The translations under genes and the position numbers were made by a program. A stretch of 64,000 bases of DNA, from contig NZ_BMDJ01000002.1 of assembly GCF_014635725.1 (NCBI RefSeq), forward strand, positions 372,001 through 436,000. Reading direction: 5' to 3'. Positions within the stretch are counted from its first letter, which is position 1. Each line of letters begins with the position of its first letter. The notes below the pieces were generated by a model. It searched no databases and was not told where the DNA came from. It saw only the letters and a program-made list of their open reading frames with translations. The stretch is from Pedobacter mendelii. Lineage in GTDB: Bacteria; Bacteroidota; Bacteroidia; Sphingobacteriales; Sphingobacteriaceae. Of the stretch, positions 1 to 9,015 are shown one piece after another.

Positions 1-597
1 AAACGCCTCGATACTTTCCAGTACTTTACTGTTTGAGCCAGAAATCAATACCTCATCCAGTTGCCGTGTTAAGGTTTTGCGTTGCTGCGCCGGGAAGGAG
101 GACACTGCGTAGTATTCTCCAATACTTCCATGGCAGTCTGGCCAATTCATGGCCACTGGTTTTTCAATAATTAATACAGTGGACTGATCATCATTGATTA
201 GCCTGATAATGCCCTGTCCATCTTCAACCTCAATACTCCGCTGTATCCAGTAGAGCCGTTTAGCTTGCCATAACATGGCTATAGAAAGCATATCCGCTGT
301 GGGAAGCACTAGATGACCTGAACCGGTATATTCTTCCTGACTAAAAACGGGGTAATATTCAATATTATCGGTACCCGGAGTATTCGAGATCAGGAAATAA
401 GCGAAGTGCTGATTATTGGCTATATAGACTAGGTTGACTAATTTTCCCGCATGCTCCACATTACTATGCATGGCAATAAGGAAATTTAAGAGTGGTTCGG
501 CAGAGATAAAAGAATCTCTTTCCATTTCAGGTTGAGAAATGATTTCTATCCCATAACGGTTAATTACTTCCAGCGTCTTTTTATCTTCGATGAGCAT
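1..597 (-). CDS. Unrecognised protein, 3' end beyond window
   Basis: An open frame of 199 codons runs from ATG at 597 down to base 1 with no stop, so the C-terminus lies outside the window. The protein starts MLIEDKKTLEVINRYG and contains no motif I recognise. It has no signal peptide or membrane segment, so it is probably cytoplasmic. Codon use is somewhat more G+C-rich than in the core genes to the right, in keeping with accessory DNA. I cannot assign a function; small accessory proteins of this kind include immunity or regulatory proteins, but nothing seen here decides it. Confidence 0.6.
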   Translation of the reverse strand, partial: MLIEDKKTLEVINRYGIEIISQPEMERDSFISAEPLLNFLIAMHSNVEHAGKLVNLVYIANNQHFAYFLISNTPGTDNIEYYPVFSQEEYTGSGHLVLPTADMLSIAMLWQAKRLYWIQRSIEVEDGQGIIRLINDDQSTVLIIEKPVAMNWPDCHGSIGEYYAVSSFPAQQRKTLTRQLDEVLISGSNSKVLESIEAF

Positions 598-727
598 TTA
601 GCTTGCTAATATAATGATATTTTTTAGGCTGCTATTCGAAATATTTAGTGTGTAACTAAATCAATTAATATGAACTTTACAGTCTCACAAAACGAAAGAA
701 TAAATGTAAAAATCGAATAAATTTCAA

Positions 728-1243
728 TTACCAGAATATTTGCTTATCATTTTTATATGTAAATATTCTATTTTCTAATCCACGATTATTTTCTTTCAAT
801 AGTAAAAGCGAATTGCCAGTTACGTCTTTAAAAACTATTTTCTTATCCTGATTTGCTTTAGATTCTGATATCTTCTTCCAAACATCATCCCAATAATAAA
901 GTGAGTAAACTTTCAAAGCTTTTACACTATTATCATCATTTCTTGGCCAATATTTAATTTTAGTAACTGTTGATTCATTTCCTTTCCCTAGATCTAGTGC
1001 AATAAATTCTTCTTTGTTATCTTCGGGAACAAAATAACTTAAGGGGTCGTTGTCATACACGTTTTCTCTTGTAGATCCATATCTGCCAATGTTACCAATT
1101 GCTCGTCCTGCTACTAAAATCTCCTTTCCTCCTTTGTCCTTGCGGTAATATCGGATCTCAGCTACGTGCCCTCGAGGTAGGCCATGGAAGTTGTATATCA
1201 AATATCGATATTTTTGGTTGTTAGTGTGGATAAACCGATCTGA
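728..1243 (-). pseudogene. Truncated C-terminal remnant of a discoidin-like (transglutaminase-associated) protein
   Basis: The frame is open from the stop at 1244-1246 to the stop at 728. The first possible start is a TTG at 1201, but protein-like sequence (KYRYLIYNF) continues upstream of it to the stop, which points to loss of the 5' part. The sequence has the pattern of the C-terminal discoidin-like module of Bacteroidota transglutaminase-type secreted proteins: 'GNIGRYGS', 'DNDPLSYF', 'ALDLGKG', and a tail ending 'RIFTYKNDKQIFW'. There is no signal peptide and no catalytic domain. I infer a decayed fragment and not a working 157-residue gene. The family assignment rests on remembered motif patterns. 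Confidence 0.55.
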
Positions 1244-1514
1244 TTAACCCCTTTGCGCCAAATTACTAATCAATTGACAAGTAATACTTTATAACAAATT
1301 TATTTCTGGTGGGACGGGGTCAATCCATTCTGGTTTATCCAATTGGGTATTGATCCTACCGAATTAGATTTGTAGCCTAAAAATCGTATAATAGTCCTAG
1401 ATAACCGAGATCATATAGGGCTTTAAGATTTTGAAAAAAACACTACACCATTTCAATGTTAATATTGTTAGTAAAATCTTTTTCGGCCTATTTTGATTAC
1501 TGTATTTGCCTTGA

Positions 1515-1571
1515 AAGTGGCCAACATAGGCCAAAAAAGATGGTCACGATGGATGAAAACCAGTGGCCACT
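1515..1571. repeat. Three short IS21-end-like repeats in a gene-free stretch
   Basis: The stretch 1244-1696 holds no convincing gene. Within it a motif of the type agtggccaac recurs at 1516-1525, as atggtcac at 1540-1547 and as agtggccac at 1562-1570, a spacing of 22-24 bases. IS21-family elements carry several short repeats of this kind at their ends, so this may be a relic of such an end. No transposase remains are visible in the window. Confidence 0.3.
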
Positions 1572-1696
1572 TTTAGCGAAACCACCAGACAACCAACAAC
1601 ACCTTGAGTATAGTTACCGTAAAATCAATTCTTAATGGAATAAGGAAAATGAAATATTGACCATGGTAAATGGATAGGAGCTGAAGTTAATTAAGG

Positions 1697-2128
1697 TTAT
1701 TTTTTATTTTTCCTGTTCCTCGATTTTTTAAATTTGGTTTTCTTCCAAAGGTGGATGAATCTTGAAATTTGCGGATTGCTATAATCATCTCTTCCTCCTT
1801 TCCCAAAAAATTCAACGTCTACCCTTTCCGTCCGGTTCTCTTTGTACTTGGATTTTGGATCAAGAAACCTTGACACTGAGCCGCCTGTCCCAAAACGTTC
1901 ATAATCCGTGTTCTTAATTATATCTTTAAAAATATTAAGCACCTGCAAGGCCACCCTTCCTCCTGTTGTGGCATCAACTTCATTACGAACCTTAACAGCA
2001 AGTTCCGCCAGGCAGGTAAGCATGTCCTTGGCAGAGATAAATTGGTTTGAGGTCCTGATCGTAGAAATGCACAACTTACCTGCCTGATACTGGCATCTAA
2101 AATAATAGTCACGTTCTATACTGGTCAT
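1697..2128 (-). CDS. Small unknown protein, third gene of the ATPase-HNH module
   Basis: I do not recognise this protein. From the ATG at 2128 it is 143 residues (MTSIERDYYF...). An upstream ATG at 2179 in the same frame would add 17 residues; the purine-rich GGCGGAAAAAAG just before 2128 favours the shorter form. The middle part looks helical and the C-terminus is very basic (KKTKFKKSRNRKNKK), which would suit nucleic acid binding. It lies about 100 bases downstream of the HNH gene in the same direction, so the two are probably co-transcribed. By position it could be the accessory component of the ATPase-nuclease system, but that is inference only. Confidence 0.6.
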   Translation of the reverse strand: MTSIERDYYFRCQYQAGKLCISTIRTSNQFISAKDMLTCLAELAVKVRNEVDATTGGRVALQVLNIFKDIIKNTDYERFGTGGSVSRFLDPKSKYKENRTERVDVEFFGKGGRDDYSNPQISRFIHLWKKTKFKKSRNRKNKK

Positions 2129-2231
2129 CTTTTTTCCGCCAAAATATTCAGAAAATCTAACAAACAAGAAAGAAATCATTTTATCATGTTAAATACATGG
2201 AGATTCCTTAAAAACACGGTACAACCTTGAT

Positions 2232-3455
2232 CTATTTCCCTGCGGCGATAAAGTCACGTATCCATTGATTTTCTGGCCTTGTATCTTTTAAAAAAATCTC
2301 ATCGTGCAGGTCGCGGATTGCCTTAGAGAAACGCTCTGAACCAAAATCATTTTCTTCAAAGTAGGTTTCCACTTCGTGCTCAAACCATTCTTTGTGTGCT
2401 TTCCATCTAACATCCTTGTTCATGAGTTCAAAAAACTCGCTATCTGTTTTTATATGGCCTGCCTGTTTACTTATTTTCAGTGCTGACAAGTTTGCCTTTT
2501 TTAGATATGTTTTTCCATTATACTTCGCCTTGAGTTTGAAGACATTGATGTTGCCGGATTTCGAAGCTTCGTTTACTTTTCCACCTTTGCCAAGTAACTT
2601 ATCGAACATTTCATCCCCCTTTTTTCCTGAAACAACAAGTTCAGTACCAGTGATAATATCTCCTAAGCGAATAGTTCGAAAGGTCAAGCCTTTGCCAATA
2701 CCAGACTGATATGGATTCAAATGATATACGTCGTCAAAAGGTATCTGGCCCTTACCGATCGCCCCGTTGCAATGAACATCTGCAGGAACAAGATTATACA
2801 ATGAGTAGCCCAGGAGTGCATTGCCGGCTTTCCCAAAAAAATGATCCAATTGGTGAACGGTCGCAGGGTCTTGTTTTTCAGTCTCAATGTAAATTGTATC
2901 TCCCATATTGCAGTAGGGACAGTAGTCAGTCAGGTTGTGCTTACGGAAAAATTTTTTTATGGCTACAGCGATATCGGTGCAAGTCTCATAGTCGAAAGCT
3001 ATTTGCATAATTTGGAATGGCACGGAATTTTCTCCATTAAGCTCCTGCAACAATTCCTTGTTTTTTGTACTAAGCAGCTGGGGTGGACATAATAGCAAAT
3101 ATTTCAGGTTTTCTGCATCATTATCCAGCAGCCTATCGACAAAGTTAACCACAACATCAAGGTTATTTATCCCAAACTTCTGTGCCACGCTAAAATGTTG
3201 TTGAACAGTTGCCACATAGGTTTCTTTGTTAAATGGATTGGGCTTGCTCTTGAGTCCGCTTACCTGAAGCTTTACGAGCGTCTGTGTCGTCAGTTTGTAA
3301 CCTACAAAATCTGGTTCATCCTCAGAAAGACCTATATTTTGTATATGCTGTATTGAGCGTTTGAGATTCTTTAACCGCTTGATAACTAATGAACCAACTT
3401 TTATAAAATAGCTATTTAACTGCTTGCACTCAGAGAGTAAACTTAATTTGATCAT
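2232..3455 (-). CDS. HNH endonuclease paired with an SMC-like ATPase (PtuB-like)
   Basis: A 407-residue protein with a C-terminal-half HNH nuclease signature: a zinc-type CPYC at residues 179-182, DHFF at 204-207 (the catalytic histidine region), NLVP at 221-224 and HCN at 228-230. This arrangement (CxxC, DHf, NLvP, CN) matches HNH proteins that partner overcoming-lysogenization-type or Septu PtuA ATPases. The N-terminal 170 residues show no recognised domain and make it longer than typical PtuB. The start codon is only 2 bases beyond the ATPase stop, so the two are translationally close and one operon. Likely role: DNA or RNA cleavage effector of an anti-phage system, gated by the ATPase. 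Family known; the specific function is inferred. Confidence 0.75.
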   Translation of the reverse strand: MIKLSLLSECKQLNSYFIKVGSLVIKRLKNLKRSIQHIQNIGLSEDEPDFVGYKLTTQTLVKLQVSGLKSKPNPFNKETYVATVQQHFSVAQKFGINNLDVVVNFVDRLLDNDAENLKYLLLCPPQLLSTKNKELLQELNGENSVPFQIMQIAFDYETCTDIAVAIKKFFRKHNLTDYCPYCNMGDTIYIETEKQDPATVHQLDHFFGKAGNALLGYSLYNLVPADVHCNGAIGKGQIPFDDVYHLNPYQSGIGKGLTFRTIRLGDIITGTELVVSGKKGDEMFDKLLGKGGKVNEASKSGNINVFKLKAKYNGKTYLKKANLSALKISKQAGHIKTDSEFFELMNKDVRWKAHKEWFEHEVETYFEENDFGSERFSKAIRDLHDEIFLKDTRPENQWIRDFIAAGK

Positions 3456-3457
3456 TT

Positions 3458-5671
3458 TTATTCAATAAATTTCTTGAAACCGAAACGCAGATAGGTATCT
3501 CCAATCATATCTATAAGTTTAAAGTCATTCTCATCCAATCTGTTTTTCCCCCTTTTTATCTTTTTTATGAGGGCTTTGATTCGTAATTCGGCAAACATTC
3601 CGATAAGTGTCCCATCAAGAAAAAAGTTGTTGGCCAGCAAATCGTGAATATTTGCCGCAAATGTCTCCCCAATATTGGCTGCAGCCACAGACTTTCCTGT
3701 TTGAGGGTCTTTTTCAAGCAAAAGGATATTTTCCCTGGGAATATCGGAGAGTATAAATGGCGAATGGGTTAAAAAAAGTATGTTTATTGAATTTATTCTT
3801 GACTTACCTTTAACGTGAAGTTGCTTTAGGGTCCTTAAAAGTTCTGCAATAAACCTTCGCTGATATTCAGGATGAAAATATAGTTCGATTTCATCATATA
3901 TAATATTAACAGCACCGTATTTAATTCTTTCTTCCCCTCCCCTGTGTGCAGACTGAATATTGTTCATGTGGTATATTACTGACTGGAGCGTATGAATGAG
4001 TTGCTGTTCCCCCGAACTGAGTTCACCAAAAGAAGAAGTGCGAAGCGTTTTTTTATCTTTCAGAATAATCTCGATTTTAAAGATTGAAGGTGGTAAGAAC
4101 GATATAATATCTGCGATGTTTTCTGGCGAAGCCCATTCCAAAAGCTGTTTGGGACTGTATTCAAAAAAGGCTTTTTCCATTTTATCGAGTGTCCTATCGT
4201 CAAATTTAAATCTGTTATCCTGCTCACCATTGGTCTTTTTTCTTATATAATTGATTGCCTGCCGTAGTTTGAATGTCACATGTGTACGATCTGCAACAAT
4301 CTTATCGAGGAATTTATCTGACAGCAACATTGGAGCATCGGGACCGAACTGGTAACCGTCTTCGAAACCAGGATAGAGTTCAGAGATCCTATCCACCTTA
4401 TTGACGATATAATCCAAGAGTTCCTTCTTTAAAGGAAAATTTATGTTGAAAATATCTATCAGTTCATAACCTGGAAAGTAGCGTGCTAAAAGGCCGATAA
4501 TCATATTTGAAGATCGCTCGTCTCCGGAAATCTGTTTAATGTTTGTTGACAAGCGTTCCCTAAGTCTTTTTATTTTAGGGATATTCAGAGTAAAACGAAT
4601 GCGGTAGACATTTTGACTATCTGTTACCTTAACAGGGCTTTGTGAGTAATGATATTCTGTTAGGGTATTAGCTACAAAGCGATTTTTAGTGAGAATTGTT
4701 TCATCATTAATATTGAAATTTCCTTTAATACGCATAGGATTGATAACAACAGGCGTCTTGTAGGCATCATTTTTATGAAATAGCGAATTTATCCAGTCTC
4801 CCATGACATTGGCGTTGAGCGCGTAATGAGAATAATTTACAGCAATAGTGTAAAAAAAATGCTCCAGGAGCTCCTTCTTGGTGGATTTGGTCAGCTTTTC
4901 CTCCTTCGAGTGGGCTTCTATATGTTCTGGAATAACATTGAGTGAAATGGTCGCGTCTTCATGTCCACCAATCCGAAGACAGTAATTAACCCCGTCTAGG
5001 TGATAATAGAGTTCGACCTTTAGCCCGCTTGTGAAGGCATCAATATCCTCAAGTCGCTGACTATTGTGGATAAGCTCGCTTTCTAGATAAGAAAGTCTCT
5101 TGCTTAGCTGTTCTTCCTTTTCCTGATAATTGTAGAACTTATTTTTAACTTCAGCAAATGCCTTCTGAACAGAGCTGACTTCTTTTAGAAGAGTTGAGGT
5201 GTCACTAAGAATTTTTGGAACTGTTGCTTGCAGATCTTCCATATTTTTCCTGATTATGGATATTTCTTCTTCCATATCAGTAGAATGTTTTAGAATGGAA
5301 GCGCGGTTTGGTTCCAGGATTTCATCATTTACTGAAAAACAATAGATGGTAGCAAAGAGCAATTCAACGACACTACTTTTACCTGCGCCATTTTTTCCCG
5401 CAATTGCCGAAATACTAATATTGAAGTGCTGACCATCAGCACTATCAGCATCAAACAAACCTCGGGGCATCTTGATAAAATGTTCAATCGCGTAAACGCT
5501 GCCTGCACCGGTGATTTTTTTTCCTTTCTGATTCAGGAATTTTGCTGAATTATAAAAACGATAGATATGATTTTCAGAAAGTATTTTTAAAAACTTTTCC
5601 GAACATCCCGCAAGCGGACGAATTGCAAGAAGCCTAAAGCTTCTTGTAGGGTATTTTTGAGGCATTGACAT
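3458..5671 (-). CDS. SMC/ABC-like AAA ATPase of a defence module (PtuA-like)
   Basis: A 737-residue ATPase with Walker A GKNGAGKS at 92-99, an insertion predicted to be coiled coil at about 130-215, an ABC-type signature LSSGEQ at 551-556, Walker B ending in DE at 593-594, and the switch THSPF at 635-639. The tail 'NIHDLLANNFFL' is typical of ATPases in Septu, retron-Septu and related defence loci. It probably dimerises through the ABC signature and controls the HNH nuclease encoded 2 bases downstream. The N-terminal 80 residues before Walker A are longer than usual. First gene of the operon; the 323-base region upstream should hold its promoter. ATPase class is clear; the defence role is inferred from the pairing. 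Confidence 0.8.
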   Translation of the reverse strand: MSMPQKYPTRSFRLLAIRPLAGCSEKFLKILSENHIYRFYNSAKFLNQKGKKITGAGSVYAIEHFIKMPRGLFDADSADGQHFNISISAIAGKNGAGKSSVVELLFATIYCFSVNDEILEPNRASILKHSTDMEEEISIIRKNMEDLQATVPKILSDTSTLLKEVSSVQKAFAEVKNKFYNYQEKEEQLSKRLSYLESELIHNSQRLEDIDAFTSGLKVELYYHLDGVNYCLRIGGHEDATISLNVIPEHIEAHSKEEKLTKSTKKELLEHFFYTIAVNYSHYALNANVMGDWINSLFHKNDAYKTPVVINPMRIKGNFNINDETILTKNRFVANTLTEYHYSQSPVKVTDSQNVYRIRFTLNIPKIKRLRERLSTNIKQISGDERSSNMIIGLLARYFPGYELIDIFNINFPLKKELLDYIVNKVDRISELYPGFEDGYQFGPDAPMLLSDKFLDKIVADRTHVTFKLRQAINYIRKKTNGEQDNRFKFDDRTLDKMEKAFFEYSPKQLLEWASPENIADIISFLPPSIFKIEIILKDKKTLRTSSFGELSSGEQQLIHTLQSVIYHMNNIQSAHRGGEERIKYGAVNIIYDEIELYFHPEYQRRFIAELLRTLKQLHVKGKSRINSINILFLTHSPFILSDIPRENILLLEKDPQTGKSVAAANIGETFAANIHDLLANNFFLDGTLIGMFAELRIKALIKKIKRGKNRLDENDFKLIDMIGDTYLRFGFKKFIE

Positions 5672-5994
5672 TAGATATTAAGAGGTAAAAATAAATATAA
5701 GTTATAAATACTGCAACTGTGGAACTAGCAACAATATTCATTTAAACATTCATTGAGGTAAGTTTATTAAATCAGCAATGTATTTGAATTTAAGGAGGAT
5801 AACCCCGCAGCCATTCGACCCAATCTCTCCGGAAATTAGATTTGAATTAAATCGTTAATTGAAAGAAGCCATGAACAATGAGATGGTTACGGGTTTTGTA
5901 TAGACAAAAATGAGCGAGAACTTGATGGATAAAAGTGCAGGGAGCTACGTCCATTAATCAGATAACTTCTTCATTGCTATAAAAGCAACATTTA
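5672..5994. other. Gene-free spacer upstream of the ATPase gene
   Basis: A 323-base stretch with no convincing reading frame and no clear repeat. It must hold the promoter of the ATPase-HNH operon (minus strand). The longest minus-strand frames are about 35 codons and look random. Confidence 0.5.
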
Positions 5995-6990
5995 CTAATC
6001 TATTTGAGAAAGATTTTGTAGAAATTTTCTTGAGTTACGATGGTCGGCTGTATTTTTCCATGTCTTACTAAGATTCATTTTTGATTTTATGTAAACACCT
6101 CCGGCAAGTAGAAAAGTCTTAAGGACATCAGTGTTTGAAAATTCGGGATTTGAAAAAGCTATCTGTGTTCCGAGTGCAAAGGTAGCTACATCAAAGCCTG
6201 CAGAAACTATCGTTTCAAAAATATCCTTACTGGCCTTATCATATTTTTCAATATAAGAATTCGCAGTATCTCCTGATTCAACTCCAGCGCAAAAGCTTTC
6301 AAGAGTCGCGTGAAAAGCTTTTTGTTGGGTTTTGAAGTTAGTAGAGTTACGGAGTTTGATGAGATCATCAATAGAAATTTGAGAAATGAGTTTAGGTAGT
6401 TTTATCTCGACAATAGCATGGGCCATTTCAATTTCCTTGGCGATCTTTGGTCCTTTAGCCTTTAGTAAAAGTCCCATCCTATCAAGATCTGACCTATCGG
6501 TAATAATCTGCTTACCGCTAGCATCCCCGATCGTATTGGCAAGAATGGTCATATAAAAATTCCCAAATGACTCGTCAAGCATTATTCCCCTGTTCGATTC
6601 AATGGCCAAACCTGTTTCCAGACAAAAAAACCTCCATTCCCCACTAAATTTTTCTTCGTAAAGTTCAAACGTGTAATTGTCTTTGTTCTGCCATTGCCTA
6701 AGAGGATTGACGTGATTAAAAACCATATCGAAACTCTCAGGCCTGCGGAAGATCCTCTCTGTGAAATCAATTGCATCTAGAGTTGACAGATATCCGTCAT
6801 CAAAACTTGGTCTATATTGATGAATCAGGTCAGTTTCATTAGTTAATTTTTTATATAACGGAGATTTTTGATTATCGCCACTAACTGGCACTATTGGATT
6901 TAGCTTATCAATATAAATCAAAGCGAATTTAAGCCAATCCTCATTTTTCGATTCGAACCCCGGGTAGTACAATAGATCTCTCATAATCAA
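5995..6990 (-). CDS. DUF6236-like protein
   Basis: A 331-residue soluble protein. The N-terminus (LLYYPGFESKNEDWLKFAL followed by 'LNPIVP') matches the pattern of the DUF6236 family, in which a short 'YYP ... WLK ... IVP' block opens the protein. The rest is mostly helical, with no catalytic motif I can name. Members of this family occur in accessory regions; the biochemical role is unknown. It lies between the ATPase-HNH module and the divergent PLD-like gene, which makes a role in genome defence possible but unproven. The start could be M1 or M3. Confidence 0.6.
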   Translation of the reverse strand: MIMRDLLYYPGFESKNEDWLKFALIYIDKLNPIVPVSGDNQKSPLYKKLTNETDLIHQYRPSFDDGYLSTLDAIDFTERIFRRPESFDMVFNHVNPLRQWQNKDNYTFELYEEKFSGEWRFFCLETGLAIESNRGIMLDESFGNFYMTILANTIGDASGKQIITDRSDLDRMGLLLKAKGPKIAKEIEMAHAIVEIKLPKLISQISIDDLIKLRNSTNFKTQQKAFHATLESFCAGVESGDTANSYIEKYDKASKDIFETIVSAGFDVATFALGTQIAFSNPEFSNTDVLKTFLLAGGVYIKSKMNLSKTWKNTADHRNSRKFLQNLSQID

Positions 6991-7138
6991 TTATCGATAA
7001 ATATTTCCAAAAACAAATATTTATTCCTTAAAGTTTTAGATGATAATTATCAATTAATAAATAAAAAGAAATTAAGAAGAGAGGCCCAAAAAGATAAAAT
7101 CGCTATCTTAGTTTCTGATAATCAAACAATAACGCTCT

Positions 7139-8926
7139 ATGTCTAAACAAAATAAAAGCCAACTTGAGGTAAAATGCCTTAAGGGGGATGCCATGACTCT
7201 GTTGGCATTCGACATGAAAGAAATCCCTACAGGAACATTTGTCGGTTTCACGGTACATGTTCAAACATCAAAAAAATCATATTATCTGACCAACCGGCTT
7301 TCTTTTAAAGATTCGATTCTTGTTAAGAACCAAATTTCGGATCAGGAAAAATTTTCCAGTCTTTACTCGCCATATCAAAAATTCAGGTGGGTTCACGCGC
7401 CCTCTGGTTTGACCTATACTGAAAACCCAGAATTCGGCGAATATATATATACAGTATCTCCAAGATATCTTGAGAAAGACATCCTGATTCCCATTGATGA
7501 CTCTCTTAGCGTCATTGTAAAAATTGCAGTATCGCCATTTGAAAAAGGAAATTTAAAATTGGGCTTTACCCGGGCATTCATTAGCTCCCAGGCCTACACC
7601 TATTATTTCGGAAACGAGTCAAAGTTGCGACCGAATAAATCAGATTTGATTTTTGATATCGATAAGATTTCAGGCTCGGCCGTGAGGTGGAACAAAGTGG
7701 ACAAAGAAGAAATAGATACGCCTTACACCTTTAGGGAACAGCATAATTATTTGGGGTGGCAGGCGAAAGACAGGATCATTGAATTTCTCGGGGAAGTTGT
7801 CAAAAATACAGAGTTACGCCTGGAAGTTTTTGCGTATGACTTAAATGAGCCAACCATCATTGGTTTGCTGATAGACCTTGCAGAGCAGGGAAGAATAGAT
7901 ATTATATTGGATGATTATCCAAACCATATTGAGGAAGATTGCTGGGAAATGAAATTTGAAAAGTTGTTCAAAAAGAAAATGCACAAACAATCAACTATTT
8001 TCAGGGGACATTTTGCAAGCCAGGCGCATTCAAAGGTCTTTATTCAAAGGGACGTTAAGAAGAATCAGGCTGTAAAGGTTTTGACAGGTTCTACCAATTT
8101 CACAACAAATGGATTATATGTCAATGCAAATCATGTCCTGATTTTCAATGATCCTGAAGTTGCGGAAATATACAGCAAGGTATTCTGGGCATCAAACTCA
8201 AAGGGTCTTATGAAAGCATTCAATGAATCTACATATGCGATGAGTGATCATATCTTTAAAAAGGACTGGGTGCCTGATATGACTATTCGTTTCTCTCCGC
8301 ACAGCCAGGCGAAGACGCTAATGTTTTTTAAGGAAATTACGGACCGAATTCTTAATGCTAAAAGTGATGTTCTTTTTGCTGTAATGATCGATTCCAGCAA
8401 CAGTTCAATTTTAGATGCATTGAAGAGTCAGATTACCAGCGATAAGGTCTTCAGCTACGGAATAACAGATGAAACAGATGATGTTATCCTTTATGTTCCC
8501 GGCAGCAGAAAGGGCGTAAAAGTTAGTGGTATTGGGACGAAAACAGATCTTCCCAAACCTTTCAGAGCGGTTGCAAAGATCCCCGGGCATAACATACATC
8601 ATAAATTTGTAGTTGTTGATTTTAAGGGCGAGAACCCGGTAGTTTACTGCGGATCAAGTAACCTTGCATTTGGTCCTGAGCAAAAAAACGGGGACAACTT
8701 ATTAGAGATAAGAGACAAAGATGTCGTAACTGCATTTGCCATAGAGGCTATACGCCTGATTGACCATTATCATTGGAGAAACCGTAAGGAAGAAGCTTTG
8801 GAAAGTTCAGATAGCGAAAAGGTATTGAACTTGAAAGATGGTTCTGAAGCGAAAAAATGGTTCGAATCTTACTACGATCAAACTGATCTACATTATGTTG
8901 AGCGGACGCTATTGATCCGGGACTAA
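7139..8926 (+). CDS. Phospholipase D-superfamily protein with two HKD motifs
   Basis: A 595-residue protein with two PLD-type active-site motifs. The first is HSKVFIQRD near residue 297 followed by GSTN; the second is HHKFVVVD near residue 487 followed by GSSN. The first has one extra residue between K and D compared with HxKxxxxD. Two HKD motifs in one chain fold into a single active site in PLD nucleases and phospholipases. The N-terminal 200 residues are beta-rich and unrecognised. There is no signal peptide, so it is cytoplasmic. PLD-family proteins act as nuclease effectors in many bacterial defence and restriction loci, and the neighbours fit that. It is transcribed divergently from the DUF6236-like gene. 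Confidence 0.75.
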   Translation: MSKQNKSQLEVKCLKGDAMTLLAFDMKEIPTGTFVGFTVHVQTSKKSYYLTNRLSFKDSILVKNQISDQEKFSSLYSPYQKFRWVHAPSGLTYTENPEFGEYIYTVSPRYLEKDILIPIDDSLSVIVKIAVSPFEKGNLKLGFTRAFISSQAYTYYFGNESKLRPNKSDLIFDIDKISGSAVRWNKVDKEEIDTPYTFREQHNYLGWQAKDRIIEFLGEVVKNTELRLEVFAYDLNEPTIIGLLIDLAEQGRIDIILDDYPNHIEEDCWEMKFEKLFKKKMHKQSTIFRGHFASQAHSKVFIQRDVKKNQAVKVLTGSTNFTTNGLYVNANHVLIFNDPEVAEIYSKVFWASNSKGLMKAFNESTYAMSDHIFKKDWVPDMTIRFSPHSQAKTLMFFKEITDRILNAKSDVLFAVMIDSSNSSILDALKSQITSDKVFSYGITDETDDVILYVPGSRKGVKVSGIGTKTDLPKPFRAVAKIPGHNIHHKFVVVDFKGENPVVYCGSSNLAFGPEQKNGDNLLEIRDKDVVTAFAIEAIRLIDHYHWRNRKEEALESSDSEKVLNLKDGSEAKKWFESYYDQTDLHYVERTLLIRD

Positions 8927-9015
8927 ATATTCAGGGCAAAGATGCCGATGGAATTCCAACAATTAAAAAACCTTTTTAATGGTATAAACAAACTAATCCC
9001 TTTAACCTCTCAAAT

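Noticed and set aside
1540..1638. A 32-codon frame MVTMDENQWPLL... on the plus strand
   Set aside because: Short, without a ribosome site or homologue that I know, and it overlaps the IS21-like repeat motifs.
2392..3092. Plus-strand frames inside the HNH gene
   Set aside because: They are shadows of the nuclease gene on the other strand, whose motifs are clear.
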